Positions 18,127 to 27,459 are shown, counted from the stretch's first letter. The stretch: DNA of 64,000 nt from DAIDKA01 sp036498905 (GCA_036498905.1 DASYER010000023.1:62001-126000), one strand, 5' to 3'. The notes: generated by a model from the sequence alone, not told the origin. Program-made: numbers and translations.

Positions 18127-19194
18127 TCATTGGCCAACCACGACGATCTGAAATGAATGCGGGATCATCGGCGGGCGGGGACGGCGCATGAACTCCGGAG
18201 CACCCGGTGGCAGGGCAGGCGCCTGCGCTGATTGAGCCGGAACCGGCCCGTACTCCGCGGTGATCAGGTAGATCTGGTTGGTCTTCGGGTCGAGGGTGAG
18301 AGTCTTGGCACGAGCCGGTGTCGCGACGGTCTGTTCCACTCGAAAGCTCGATGGCGAGTCTTCCTTGACGATCGTCAGCGTGCCATCGCCCTGCGAACTC
18401 ATGGCTTCCATCGTCGCTGGATTGAACGTCATACCATCGCAACCGACGCCGGTGGGCAGATCCGTGATGATATGTCCGTCCGTGGCTGACAGAATGATCA
18501 TATTGTTCTTCTCGCGGCAGGCAGCGAACAGGATTTGATTCTTCGTATCGAGCGCTAGACCCGCGCATCCGGCGCCCTTGCTCGAGACATCGTAGCGTCC
18601 AACCATCTTCATGGTGCGCGCATCGATCACGGCGATGGCGGCTTTGTCTTCGATGTCCACGTAGATCCGGCCGTGCCCGTCGGTGGCGGCCTGCTCGGGG
18701 GCCCCACCGATGTCGATCGTGCCGAGAATAGTCCCGTCCTTGTCATCCAGCACGGTGATGTTCGGCGCAGAGTGACTGAGGACATAGAAGCGGTGATTGT
18801 AGGAATCGTTCAGATATCCGTCCGGGTTCCCCTGCACCTCGATCTTCTTCACAATCGCGAAGGTCTTCGCACTGAACATCGTGATCGGATTGGAAGTGGC
18901 GAATCCGTGGCCGGTCGCCGTGTCGACCGTGCCCCCGTGTGAGCTCACGCCGGGAATGTCTCCGACCTGAGCCAGCGTATCGAGGTTATAGACGCCGATG
19001 TGACCCGCCGGGCCGGACCGCGCAACATATAGATTGCGGCCATCCGGATCCGCCGTCACATAATCGAATCCGCCATCGCCGCCAACCAGTTGAATCCGCA
19101 GCACCTTGTACGGACCACTGTCCTGGGCCTGGGCAAGCCCGGCGAAGGACAACAGGAACATCAGTGCTACGAAAAAGCGCGACTTGCGGTTCAT
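18127..19194 (-). CDS. Exported YncE-like beta-propeller protein
   Basis: 355 residues with a signal peptide (FFVALMFLLSFAGLAQAQ). It is built of repeated beta-blade units, such as GGFDYVTADPDGRNLYVARS, NITVLDDKDGTILGTIDIGG and DGHGRIYVDIEDKAAIAVID, which fit the YncE/LpqB/cytochrome-cd1 propeller group. A Pro-rich tail (PAQSAQAPALPPGAPEFMRR) precedes the last strand. Such proteins bind partners or surfaces in the periplasm; none has a clear catalytic role. The start has a GGAGATAGG ribosome site. The divergent 253-base gap to the hydrolase gene must hold two promoters, but I see no convincing boxes. Confidence 0.8.
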   Translation of the reverse strand: MNRKSRFFVALMFLLSFAGLAQAQDSGPYKVLRIQLVGGDGGFDYVTADPDGRNLYVARSGPAGHIGVYNLDTLAQVGDIPGVSSHGGTVDTATGHGFATSNPITMFSAKTFAIVKKIEVQGNPDGYLNDSYNHRFYVLSHSAPNITVLDDKDGTILGTIDIGGAPEQAATDGHGRIYVDIEDKAAIAVIDARTMKMVGRYDVSSKGAGCAGLALDTKNQILFAACREKNNMIILSATDGHIITDLPTGVGCDGMTFNPATMEAMSSQGDGTLTIVKEDSPSSFRVEQTVATPARAKTLTLDPKTNQIYLITAEYGPVPAQSAQAPALPPGAPEFMRRPRPPMIPHSFQIVVVGQ

Positions 19195-19447
19195 GGCCTA
19201 TCTCCGATACCTGCGATCGATGCTGCCGCGGGATGCTGCCACCATCCGCCCAATGCGCGGCGTTGCTTACAAAAATATATTGTTGCTGGCCCCACCTCGA
19301 CGATCCGATCTGCCGCAGCATTTGTCGCGACGCAGCAATGAATCGGACCGCGACGCCGAATCTGCAGCTCGCGACCGTGGGAGTGTTAGCCTTGGATTGC
19401 GCTGGAAGTGTCGAAACCCGTTCTCCTTTTGAATAGGACAGATACTC

Positions 19448-20968
19448 ATGCATGCCATACCTGCTCGGCGTTGGAAGATTCTCGCTGTACTGCTTGGCAG
19501 CAGCTTCATCTGTCTGATCGCACGCGCGCAGGCACCTGCCCCCGTTGCCGGCACCACGGGCAACCCGTCCGCAGCGGTGATCGCGGTGGATCCGTCCGTC
19601 TATGACGGCTATGTGGGCCACTACAAATTCAGCGATACCGCCGTCATGACGGTCACGCGCGATGGGACGCGCCTGTTCGCCGCACTGACCGGTCAAGGCC
19701 CGCTCGAGATCGTTTCGACCAGCAAGACGGAGTTCTCCGTCAAAGTCGTGAACGCTCAGATTTCCTTTGCGACGGATGCGCAGGGTCATGCGACCGCGCT
19801 GACCCTGCATCAGAACGGGGGCCAGATCACCGCACCGCGCATCGATGACAAGAGCGCGAAACAGATCGAGGACGCGCTGAGCGCGCGCATGCAAAGCAAG
19901 ACTGCGTCCCCGGGCAGCGAAGCGGCAGTTCGCAGACTCTTTGCCGGGCTGCTCTCCGGCAACCCCGACTATGACGAAATGTCGCCGCCATTCGCCGAAG
20001 CCACCCGCCAGCAATTGGCGCAGCTGCACACAGCCGCCCAGGGACTGGGCCCGATCCAGTCAGTGCAATTCCATGGTGTCTCGCCGCAAGGCGCGGACAC
20101 TTTCGAAGTGCAGCATGAGCACGGCACGTCCAGCATGCAGATCATGCTGTCCGCGGACGGGAAGATTTCGGGAGCTGGCTTTAGAGGCCCACCTCCTGCC
20201 GCCCCGGCAGGCCCGAAGGCCGAGCAGGGGCCATATCGGACTTCGTCCGAAGCGGCCTTCGGCGCGGCCGGCTTGAAGGTATTCCGACCCGAGAGCCTTG
20301 ACCGAATCGCAGCGCATGACCGGCTCCCGGTGGTGGTCTGGGGAAACGGCGGCTGCACTTTCGATGCCCCGGTTTACACGGACCTGCTTTCGACAATCGC
20401 CTCCCATGGCTTTCTCGTCATCACCACGGCGGGTCAGCCTGCGCAAGGCGCTACGCTGCGCGCGGCCAACGCCGATGATATGAAAGCCGCCATTGCCTGG
20501 GCCGTGCGCGAGAACGCGCGTCCGGGCTCACCGCTCAACGGCAAGATCGAGACGAAGCGCATCGCCATCATGGGCCAGTCGTGCGGAGGAGGGCTCGCGC
20601 TTGAGCTGGGGGCGGACCCGCGGGTCACGACCATCGGCGTGTTCAACTTCGGCCTCACCGATGACAGTTTGAAGAGGCTGCATGGTCCGGTGCTGCTGAT
20701 CAACGGGCATACGAGCGACTTCATGATGGGGCCATCGAAGGCCACATTCGATGCCATCGCAAGCCTGCCGGTGTTCTATGGCGCGCGCCATGGGGTCGGA
20801 CATATCGGAACGGTGATGAATCCGGGTGGCGGTGAGTTCGCGACGGTCGCGTCGAATTGGGCCCTGTGGCAGCTCAAGGGTGACAAAAAGGCGAGTGCCA
20901 TGTTCGTTGGCGCAAAATGCGGGTTGTGCACGAATCCGGATTGGGACGTGCAAGCGAAGCGACTTTAA
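19448..20968 (+). CDS. Exported alpha/beta hydrolase with an N-terminal DUF3471-like domain
   Basis: 506 residues with a signal peptide (ILAVLLGSSFICLIARAQA). Residues 40-140 (DPSVYDGYVGHYKFSDTAVM and LFAALTGQGPLEI) form the small beta domain seen at the end of many serine hydrolases, here placed first. A middle domain of about 100 residues follows. The hydrolase part has GNGGCTFDAP (oxyanion region), the nucleophile motif GQSCGG, LLINGHTSDF for the acid, and a His in GARHGVGHIG. The closest known style is the dienelactone hydrolase/PET-hydrolase-like group. The substrate may be an ester or peptide outside the cytoplasm. Confidence 0.8.
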   Translation: MHAIPARRWKILAVLLGSSFICLIARAQAPAPVAGTTGNPSAAVIAVDPSVYDGYVGHYKFSDTAVMTVTRDGTRLFAALTGQGPLEIVSTSKTEFSVKVVNAQISFATDAQGHATALTLHQNGGQITAPRIDDKSAKQIEDALSARMQSKTASPGSEAAVRRLFAGLLSGNPDYDEMSPPFAEATRQQLAQLHTAAQGLGPIQSVQFHGVSPQGADTFEVQHEHGTSSMQIMLSADGKISGAGFRGPPPAAPAGPKAEQGPYRTSSEAAFGAAGLKVFRPESLDRIAAHDRLPVVVWGNGGCTFDAPVYTDLLSTIASHGFLVITTAGQPAQGATLRAANADDMKAAIAWAVRENARPGSPLNGKIETKRIAIMGQSCGGGLALELGADPRVTTIGVFNFGLTDDSLKRLHGPVLLINGHTSDFMMGPSKATFDAIASLPVFYGARHGVGHIGTVMNPGGGEFATVASNWALWQLKGDKKASAMFVGAKCGLCTNPDWDVQAKRL

Positions 20969-21014
20969 CCCCCTTTTTTGAGTTCAAATGGCATCGACCG
21001 CGGTGAACGGCCCA

Positions 21015-21404
21015 CTATTCCAATCGCGCACCACGGCCTTCGGGGTACATTTTCTCCCATTCGCGCCCGTTGGTTGCGGTCACGACCAGTTTCTCCACGG
21101 TCCCGTCATCCAGGCATCTGGCATTGACGCTCAAGCCGTCGGGATGTGATCGTGGCACGTAGAACGACTTGATGCCGCAGAGGGAGCAAAACAGGTGTTT
21201 TGCGGTACCGGTGTTGAACTCGTAGGTCGTGAGCACATCGGCGCCGCGCAGCAAATTGAAGCGCGATTTCGGCACGATGAGATGCAGATAGCCGGACTTT
21301 GCGCATATAGAGCAATTGCAATCCGAAACCTGCAGCACGGCCGGTGCCACGACCTCGAACCGAACTCGCCCACAGTGACATCCGCCCGAGTGGGTAATCA
21401 TCAC
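21015..21404 (-). CDS. GFA/CENP-V domain protein (Zn-binding)
   Basis: 129 residues. The zinc-binding cysteines are visible: GGCHCGRVRFEV near the start, CNCSICAKSGYL at about 30-41, and CSLCGIKSFYVPRSHPDG near 73-90. This is the GFA fold, first described in glutathione-dependent formaldehyde-activating enzyme. Most members have unknown or weak enzymatic activity, so a formaldehyde role should not be assumed. It is monocistronic and convergent with the hydrolase gene. A second, more divergent GFA protein is at 38761-39261. Confidence 0.9.
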   Translation of the reverse strand: MMITHSGGCHCGRVRFEVVAPAVLQVSDCNCSICAKSGYLHLIVPKSRFNLLRGADVLTTYEFNTGTAKHLFCSLCGIKSFYVPRSHPDGLSVNARCLDDGTVEKLVVTATNGREWEKMYPEGRGARLE

Positions 21405-21483
21405 AACCTCCCCCGCAGACAGTCATCCGCATTTTAGCAAGTATTTGCCAGACGCCGTGAGGTCCTTCAGCGTGTACGGGAGC

Positions 21484-22206
21484 TCAGCCTCCACCCTTGC
21501 GCAGTTCGGCCAGCTGATTCTCATACCGGGGCGATGAATGGTATTTGACGAGACTCTCGAGGGTTTGAATCTCGCACTTGCGGTCGGCGATTTTCACGCA
21601 CGAACTTAAAATCAATTGCAGCGAACTCTCTCCCGGGGCCTCGTGTCGGGCGATCACGGTCTTCATATGTGCGCTCGTAAAGTCGGCCGCCGATCGGTAG
21701 TCAGCCTGCAGATAATAGGCCTGGCTCACCAGAACGTAGGTTTTCTCATCGGCCGCACTCTCCTTGGCTGCGAGCGTTCCAAATTTCACGGCTTTGGCAA
21801 AGTCCTTGAGCCGATAGTTGAGTTCAGCGAGGACCGTCAGGCGCATCGGCCGCTGCGGGACGGGTAGGAACCCGTCGTCGAATCCGCGCTGAAGGTAGTC
21901 CGCGGCGCGCGACAACTCCCCGGTTTGGGAAAAGCCATATCCCAACAGCTCATTGATGACATGCACATCATAGGGAGTCAGATTGGGTACGGACTCGAGT
22001 GTCTGCGCCTGCGCGATGCCTGTGGTGAAATTGCGGGCCTGCATGGCGTCCTGGACACCTCTGAGCTGGGGCGCGATGGCGAGAGTGACCACGGGAACAT
22101 GCGGCTGTGATTGGGACGTCGGAGCCGCGGGCTCGCGCGGCGGAGCTGCGCACGCAGTCAGAATCGCACAGATCAGAATGGGGACAAATCGTCTGCTCTT
22201 GTCCAT
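21484..22206 (-). CDS. Lipoprotein with TPR-like helices
   Basis: 240 residues from ATG 22206, chosen because it gives a good lipoprotein signal: basic MDKSRR, hydrophobic PILICAILTAC with Cys in the lipobox LTAC, then a linker. The mature part has TPR-like paired helices: VHVINELLGYGFSQTGELSR, AADYLQRGFDDGFL, VLAELNYRLKDFAKAVKFGT and TYVLVSQAYYLQADYRSA. The frame continues 69 codons upstream, but this is not protein-like. A scaffold role at the membrane is likely. It is divergent from the SnoaL gene. Confidence 0.75.
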   Translation of the reverse strand: MDKSRRFVPILICAILTACAAPPREPAAPTSQSQPHVPVVTLAIAPQLRGVQDAMQARNFTTGIAQAQTLESVPNLTPYDVHVINELLGYGFSQTGELSRAADYLQRGFDDGFLPVPQRPMRLTVLAELNYRLKDFAKAVKFGTLAAKESAADEKTYVLVSQAYYLQADYRSAADFTSAHMKTVIARHEAPGESSLQLILSSCVKIADRKCEIQTLESLVKYHSSPRYENQLAELRKGGG

Positions 22207-22292
22207 AGGCGTCACCGGCTTCCCTGCCTCCCAAGTCGGGCAAGCGACAAAATAATCGATCGGCATTCGTATGCCAATGGCAGCGGGATTAG

Positions 22293-22319
22293 AGCAGCGG
22301 TCACCGCGGCTGCTAGAAT
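22293..22319 (+). promoter_or_regulatory. Palindrome with -10 box upstream of the SnoaL-PQQ operon
   Basis: AGCAGC at 22293-22298 and GCTGCT at 22309-22314 flank an inner GGTCACC, giving an imperfect inverted repeat. It runs straight into TAGAAT (22314-22319), a good -10 element, 23 bases before the ATG at 22343. No TTGACA-like box is seen 17 bases upstream; the palindrome sits there instead, so an activator site is plausible. This is inference from spacing. Confidence 0.35.
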
Positions 22320-22342
22320 AAAGAGAAAAGGGGAAATCGCCT

Positions 22343-22966
22343 ATGGACGCTCTGCAGTCGCAAGCCGTTTTAGCTGCGGCCGATGTATCGGCCATTACGC
22401 AGCTGGTCCTCACTGAGCGCGAAAGCCGGGATCTGGGGCGATGGGATCAACTGGCCGCCTGCTATCTGCCGGACTCGCGCGTCGAGATCAGCTGGATATC
22501 GGGAACGGGAGCGCAGTTCGTCGCGGGGTCCGTCGAGATGGCGCGACGCGGCGTGAAGGCGCGTCATCGGCTCGGCCCGGTTCTGGTGCGGCTGAACGCC
22601 GCGCGCGCGCTCGCGACACTGTCCTGCGTCATTGATATCCCCGGGGAAATCGAGGGTGTGGAGTTCTGCCTTTCAAGCCACGCCCGTTTGCTCTATCCGG
22701 TGGAGCGCCGCGACGGGCGCTGGGGATTGATGGGCTTTTATGGGATTTATGTGCGCGATGAGATCACCACGCGCATTCCGGGGGATCGCCTGCCCATCAG
22801 CGCGCAGGAGCTGGTGCGCTTTCGTCCGTCCTACCGCATGTTGTCGTGGCTGCTGACCCGACAGGGCGGTTATGTGGTGAATGATGCGCTGCCCGGAATT
22901 GATCGGCCGGAGGCGGCCGAGGCATTGGAGCAGAAGTTGCTTGCGTGGGCTGGAGTACAGGCTTAA
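22343..22966 (+). CDS. SnoaL/NTF2-like protein
   Basis: 207 residues. The segment LVLTERESRDLGRWDQLAACY with AACYLPDSRVEISWISGTGA is the N-terminal helix and first strand of the NTF2-like cone fold seen in SnoaL_4, scytalone dehydratase and limonene-epoxide hydrolase relatives. HARLLYPVERRDGRWGLMGF and YGIYVRDEITTRIPGD form the later strands. The C-terminal 60 residues are extra. The start has an AAGGGGA ribosome site. It lies 9 bases before the PQQ dehydrogenase, so the two act together; a substrate-processing enzyme is a reasonable guess. The reaction is not known. Confidence 0.75.
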   Translation: MDALQSQAVLAAADVSAITQLVLTERESRDLGRWDQLAACYLPDSRVEISWISGTGAQFVAGSVEMARRGVKARHRLGPVLVRLNAARALATLSCVIDIPGEIEGVEFCLSSHARLLYPVERRDGRWGLMGFYGIYVRDEITTRIPGDRLPISAQELVRFRPSYRMLSWLLTRQGGYVVNDALPGIDRPEAAEALEQKLLAWAGVQA

Positions 22967-22975
22967 GTTCCGCCG

Positions 22976-25216
22976 ATGTTTATGCGTGTTTCAATTCCGA
23001 TTGTCCTCACTGCTGCAGTGCTCCTGACTGCATGCGGGAGCCAGGGTCATTCTCCGGCGACGGCTGCAACGGCTTCAGCCCCGGCTCCGGCGCCGGCCGG
23101 CCAGGTTGACCGCGCACGCCTGCAGTCCATTGATAAGGAGCCGGGCGTATGGCTGACGAATGGGCGTGACGCCGGCAAGACGTACTATTCGCCCCTCGAT
23201 CAGCTCAATCGCCAGACAGCCGCCCGGCTGGGCTTCGCGTGGGAGCTGAAGACCGGCACCAACCGCGGAATGGAGGCGACACCGATCGTCGTCGACGGTG
23301 TGATGTACACCTCCGGCGTCGCGGGCCGCGTCTATGCCCTGGATGCCGCCAGCGGCCGCCTGCTGTGGAAGTTCGAGCCACCACTGAAACTGAAGAACGC
23401 CCGCGGCAGCTGCTGCGACATCGTCAATCGGGGTGTCGCGGTCTGGCAGGGCAAGGTTTACGTCGCTTCGTTCGAAGGCATCCTGTACGCGCTGGATGCC
23501 CGAGACGGCAAGGTGCTCTGGCAGGCGGACACCTTCGTCGATCGTGAGCGCGCGTACTCCATCACGGGTGCGCCGCAGATCGCCGGAAAGGTGGTGGTGA
23601 TCGGCAATGGTGGCGCTGAGTTCGATTCGCGCGGTTATGTGTCCGCCTATGACCTGCAGACCGGGCAGCTCGTGTGGCGCTTCTACACGGTACCCGGCGA
23701 TCCCGCCAAGCCTTATGAGAACAAGGCTTTGGAAATGGCGGCCAAGACCTGGGATCCAAAACGCGACTGGCGAACCGGCGGCGGCGGCAATGCCTGGGAT
23801 GGCATTGCCTATGACCCGAAGAGGAACCTGGTGTACTTCGGTACCGGGAACGGCGCGCCGTGGAACAGTGCGTACCGCAGTCCTTCCGGCGGCGACAATC
23901 TGTTCATTGCATCGATTGTCGCGGTGAATGCGGACACGGGCGCATACGCGTGGCACTACCAGGAGACGCCGGGCGAGCGCTGGGACTACGACGCAACGCC
24001 GCCCATCACGCTGGCGACTCTCAGGATCGGTGGCGCGGACCGCGACGTTCTGATGCAGGCCTCGAAGAACGGGCTCTTCTACGTTCTGGACCGGGCCACT
24101 GGCCAGCTGCTGGCCGCTGATAAATTCGTCGACGCAAATTGGGTAATGCACGTCGATATGAAGACGGGGCGCCCGGCCGAGAATCCGGACAGTGACTACA
24201 CGAAGGGCAAGCCCGTGATCGTATTCCCGTCGGGGGTCGGCGCTCATAACTTCAACCCGATGTCGCTTTCGGCGCGCACAGGCCTGGTCTACATCCCGAC
24301 CGTTCACAGTGGCGAGGCGCTGCTGGCGTCCCCCCGGACTCCATACCTCCCGGATCGCATGAATACCGGGGTACAGATTGCTTTCGCGACCCAATTGCTT
24401 GCGCCGCCCGAGACACTGCCGCCCGCCCTGAGGCCGGTGACTACACCGAGTTACCTCAAGAAGGTGCCCAGCCTCGATATGCATGCTTCGCTTAAAGCCT
24501 GGGATCCGATCGGGCACAAGGTCGTCTGGGAGCACAGGTATCCCAGTTTCATGGATCACGGCGGTGTGCTCTCCACTGCCGGTGGCGTCGTCCTTCAGGG
24601 CAGTATCGACGGCAGGCTCCGCGTCTTCAATGATGAGACCGGCGATGTCATCAAGGAAATCGACACGGGCAGTCCGCTGATCGCCGCTCCGATGACCTAT
24701 TCGGTGCGGGGCGTGCAGTACGTCGCGATCCTCGCAGGCAGCGGCGGTGGCGGCTGGAATATTTGGATGCCAGGCAATGTGGCTGCAGTGCGCGGCAATG
24801 ACAACCGGATACTCGCCTTTCGCCTCGATGGTGACGCCACGCCGATCCCGCCTGAATTGGGACCTGTTGCACCGATACCCGAGCCGCCGCCCCAGGTCGG
24901 AACGCCGACGGACATCGCCATGGGCGGAACACTCTTCGCCCGCAATTGCGCCGGATGTCACGGTAATGCCGAGCGCGCACCGGTACCCGATCTGCGGCGC
25001 TCCGGATTTATTCGTGATCCGGCCGCCTTTGAATCGGTGGTGCGGGGCGGTTTGCTCGAAAAGCTCGGGATGCCGGGCTGGGATGATCTTCTGACTACCC
25101 CGCAGGTCGAGCAGATCCGTTCGAATCTGATTTCGGTGGCGCGCAATGCCTACGCCAAGCAGCAGGCCGGCGCCCCGAATACGCCAGCACCGGTGTTGCG
25201 CGAAGGACACCCCTAG
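22976..25216 (+). CDS. PQQ-dependent quinohaemoprotein dehydrogenase lipoprotein
   Basis: 746 residues. A lipoprotein signal with Cys in LLTACGS would anchor it at the periplasmic face of a membrane. The eight-bladed propeller has the vicinal disulfide Cys146-Cys147 in RGSCCDIV, the PQQ-contact segment FGTGNGAPWN, the likely base Asp in RWDYDATPP, and SKNGLFYVLDRATGQL. Unlike plain methanol-type enzymes, a C-terminal cytochrome-c domain with CAGCH (658-662) follows, the layout of type II quinohaemoprotein alcohol dehydrogenases. It should oxidise an alcohol or aldehyde and pass electrons to the chain. No pqq synthesis genes are here. A broken amidase gene follows after 32 bases. Confidence 0.92.
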   Translation: MFMRVSIPIVLTAAVLLTACGSQGHSPATAATASAPAPAPAGQVDRARLQSIDKEPGVWLTNGRDAGKTYYSPLDQLNRQTAARLGFAWELKTGTNRGMEATPIVVDGVMYTSGVAGRVYALDAASGRLLWKFEPPLKLKNARGSCCDIVNRGVAVWQGKVYVASFEGILYALDARDGKVLWQADTFVDRERAYSITGAPQIAGKVVVIGNGGAEFDSRGYVSAYDLQTGQLVWRFYTVPGDPAKPYENKALEMAAKTWDPKRDWRTGGGGNAWDGIAYDPKRNLVYFGTGNGAPWNSAYRSPSGGDNLFIASIVAVNADTGAYAWHYQETPGERWDYDATPPITLATLRIGGADRDVLMQASKNGLFYVLDRATGQLLAADKFVDANWVMHVDMKTGRPAENPDSDYTKGKPVIVFPSGVGAHNFNPMSLSARTGLVYIPTVHSGEALLASPRTPYLPDRMNTGVQIAFATQLLAPPETLPPALRPVTTPSYLKKVPSLDMHASLKAWDPIGHKVVWEHRYPSFMDHGGVLSTAGGVVLQGSIDGRLRVFNDETGDVIKEIDTGSPLIAAPMTYSVRGVQYVAILAGSGGGGWNIWMPGNVAAVRGNDNRILAFRLDGDATPIPPELGPVAPIPEPPPQVGTPTDIAMGGTLFARNCAGCHGNAERAPVPDLRRSGFIRDPAAFESVVRGGLLEKLGMPGWDDLLTTPQVEQIRSNLISVARNAYAKQQAGAPNTPAPVLREGHP

Positions 25217-25248
25217 GCGCGGCCGAGACCGCCTGAATCTGAGCGACA

Positions 25249-26775
25249 GTGGAAGTCATATCCGATCGTGAGGGCAGGTTATCCCGACGCGAAGCGCTCG
25301 CCCTGGTGGGTGCAGCGGCGCTACATCCTTTGGCTGGCGGAGCGGCGACTACCAATCAACGTCCAGGTACTGACGCTGTGTACTACAAGAGTCTGCAGGA
25401 GACGAGTCGTCTCATTGCGGCGCACGAAGTATCTCCGGTTGATCTTGCCCACCAGATGCTCGATCGGATTGCGAAGCTCGACCCGACCCTGAAGAGCTAT
25501 GCGACCGTGATGCGCGATCAGGCCCTCGCGGACGCCCAGGTTGCCAGCGAGGCGATCCGCCGCGGTGAATATCGCGGACCGCTGCACGGCATGCCGATCG
25601 CCGTGAAGGATCTTTTTTATACGAAGAGTGTCCGAACGATGGGCGGCTCCGCTGTCTATAAAGACTTCGTCCCGGGCTTCGACGCCACCGCCGTTGTGCG
25701 CCTGCGATCCGCGGGAGCGGTAGTGCTTGGCAAGCTAAATCTCACGGAAGGGGCGACAGCCGGGAATAGCCCGACGTTCGATGTACCGCGCAATCCATGA
25801 AACACTGAATATTGGCCCGGGCTGTCCTCGAGCGGGTCGGGCGTGGCGACGGCGGCCGGCCTGTGTTTTGCCTCCCTGGGCACCGATACCGGCGGCTCGA
25901 TTCGCTATCCGTCCTCGGCAGATGGTCTCATCGGACTGAAGCCGACCTATGGGCGCATCAGTCGTTTCGGCGTACTGACCTTTTCCGCATCGCTGGATCA
26001 TGTTGGTTCAATGACACGATCGGTGGCGGACGCGGCCATCATGTTCGATGCGATCGCCGGTCACGATTCGAATGATTCCACATCATTGATGCTGCCCCCG
26101 CCGAATACACTCGCTCAGCTTGGGCAGGGCATCCGTGGCATGCGTATCGGCATTGACCGCCACTACTCCTTCGAGGGTGTGGACGAGGGCAACACCAAGG
26201 CCATCGAAACGGCGCTGAAGGTGATGGAGGGACTGGGTGCCAGGGTCGTGGACGTTCGCATGCCGGATCTGCAATCAATGCTCAGGATCTGGCAAATCAT
26301 CTCCAGCGCGGAGATTGTCCAGGCGCACGCCAAGAACTATCCGTCACACGCGGCCGAATACGGCCCCTACATGCACGAGTTTCTCGATACCGGCGCGCGC
26401 GTCACGAGTGAACAGTTGGCGCAGGCGCGCAAGGACCGTGCAGCGTTGTCGGCACGGTTCACCCGGGTGCTTGATTCGGTGGACGCGATGGCATGCTCTG
26501 CCGGCGGATCTCCGGCCTGGCGTATCTCCCGGCAGACTCAGGTTGGGCCACTCGGTGCTTTTCACGCTGCGTGGTCCGCCGCCCAACCCTGAGCAATGGA
26601 CTTCGTCGCACCGACGGATCTGGCCGGCACTCCTGCGATCCTTCTTCCATGCGGCCTCTCGCCGGACGGTCTGCCCTACAGCATCCAGTTCGCGGGTCGT
26701 CGCCTGTCCGAATCGGTGCTGTGTCGCATCGCGGCTGCCTACGAGCAGGCGACGGATTGGCATACCCGTCATCCC
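25249..26775 (+). pseudogene. Tat-exported amidase-signature enzyme with two in-frame TGA codons
   Basis: From GTG 25249 a Tat-like start (LSRREALALVGAAALHPLAG) leads into an amidase-signature protein: Lys in MPIAVKDLFYTK, cis-Ser in SSSGSG, and Ser in TDTGGSIRYP. The frame is interrupted by TGA at 25798 (NP-stop-NTEYWPG, where homologues have Trp) and again by TGA at 26590 (SAAQP-stop-AMDFVAP). Reading straight through keeps perfect family similarity with no frameshift, ending near RHP at 26775. Beyond that the frame remains open with no stop until it enters the SRPBCC gene. Transition mutations to TGA explain this best; readthrough is less likely. It follows the PQQ enzyme in the same operon. 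Confidence 0.8.
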
Positions 26776-26876
26776 AAGACGGACGACCTGCGCGCAAGCC
26801 CCGAACCCGTCTTACTGGAATTACCCCGCGGCTGCTTACGGCGCCCTCCGCTGTGCTGCTGCACGCGGCTCGTCAA

Positions 26877-26900
26877 ATGTGCAACAAGTGAGTTGCACAT
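26877..26900 (+). promoter_or_regulatory. Operator 1 of the SRPBCC-ArsR operon
   Basis: ATGTGCAAC at 26877-26885, six bases, then GTTGCACAT at 26892-26900: a perfect inverted repeat with 9-base arms. The right arm may also serve as -35 (TTGCAC at 26893-26898). With TACATT at 26916-26921, 17 bases further, it would form a weak promoter. ArsR proteins in such pairs bind dyads of this kind. Confidence 0.7.
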
Positions 26901-26921
26901 ATGGGGCGGTGCGGGTACATT

Positions 26922-26939
26922 TGCAACAAAGAGGTTGCA
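26922..26939 (+). promoter_or_regulatory. Operator 2 of the SRPBCC-ArsR operon, overlapping the ribosome site
   Basis: TGCAAC at 26922-26927, six bases, GTTGCA at 26934-26939, the same core as operator 1 at 42 bases spacing (four helical turns). The spacer and right arm contain AGAGG (26930-26934), the ribosome site of the ATG at 26941. The two operators would bracket the inferred -10 box. Confidence 0.7.
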
Positions 26940-26940
26940 C

Positions 26941-27459
26941 ATGGATACGTTCGACAGAATAGAGAAACAGGTCGTTCTGCGGGCGCCGATAGCGCGCGTA
27001 TGGCGTGCCATCGCCAATGCCAAGGAGTTTGGACGCTGGTTCGGACTAGAGCTCGACGGTGATTTTGTAGTTGGTCAGCCGATCGTGGGCACCTTCAACG
27101 CCTCGCTGAACGAAGCCGCAATTCTTGACTATCAGCGGAAACTCGGGCTACCACCTTCAAAGGTGAAGCTTCCCGAAAAGAGCCTGATCTTCTGTACGGT
27201 AGAGCGTATCGAGGCGGAGTCGTACTTCAGCTTTCGTTGGATTCCCTACGGCATCGATGCTGAGGTTGATCCGCAAACGGAGCCGACGACGCTAGTGGAG
27301 TTTCGCCTGGCGAAGGTCGCGGAAGGAACTCTTCTCACCATCGTGGAATCAGGCTTCGACCGCGTGCCCGCACGCAGGCGCGAGCGCGCGTTCCGCATGA
27401 ACGAGGCCGGTTGGGCAGGACAGGGGGAGAACATCCGTAAATACATTGCGAAGCCATGA
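26941..27459 (+). CDS. SRPBCC family protein (AHSA1-like)
   Basis: 172 residues. The N-terminus RIEKQVVLRAPIARVWRAI and the following KEFGRWFGLELDGDFVVGQP fit the START/SRPBCC fold of the AHSA1 (activator of Hsp90 ATPase-like) group. Later come FSFRWIPYGI-like strands and a final helix ENIRKYIAKP. Members bind small hydrophobic ligands; a function beyond that is unknown. It is encoded with an overlapping ArsR gene. The open frame runs back into the amidase relic, but ATG 26941 has its own ribosome site and operators. Confidence 0.88.
   Translation: MDTFDRIEKQVVLRAPIARVWRAIANAKEFGRWFGLELDGDFVVGQPIVGTFNASLNEAAILDYQRKLGLPPSKVKLPEKSLIFCTVERIEAESYFSFRWIPYGIDAEVDPQTEPTTLVEFRLAKVAEGTLLTIVESGFDRVPARRRERAFRMNEAGWAGQGENIRKYIAKP

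Noticed and set aside
23075..25210. 711-residue open frame opposite the PQQ dehydrogenase
   Set aside because: It is antisense to a gene with complete haem and PQQ motifs. The residue mix (runs of Arg, His, Gly, no domain) is that of a GC-rich shadow frame.
25798..26592. Selenocysteine or programmed readthrough at the amidase TGA codons
   Set aside because: No SECIS-like hairpin is evident after either TGA, and homologues use Trp at the first site. Ordinary nonsense mutation is simpler, though not proven.
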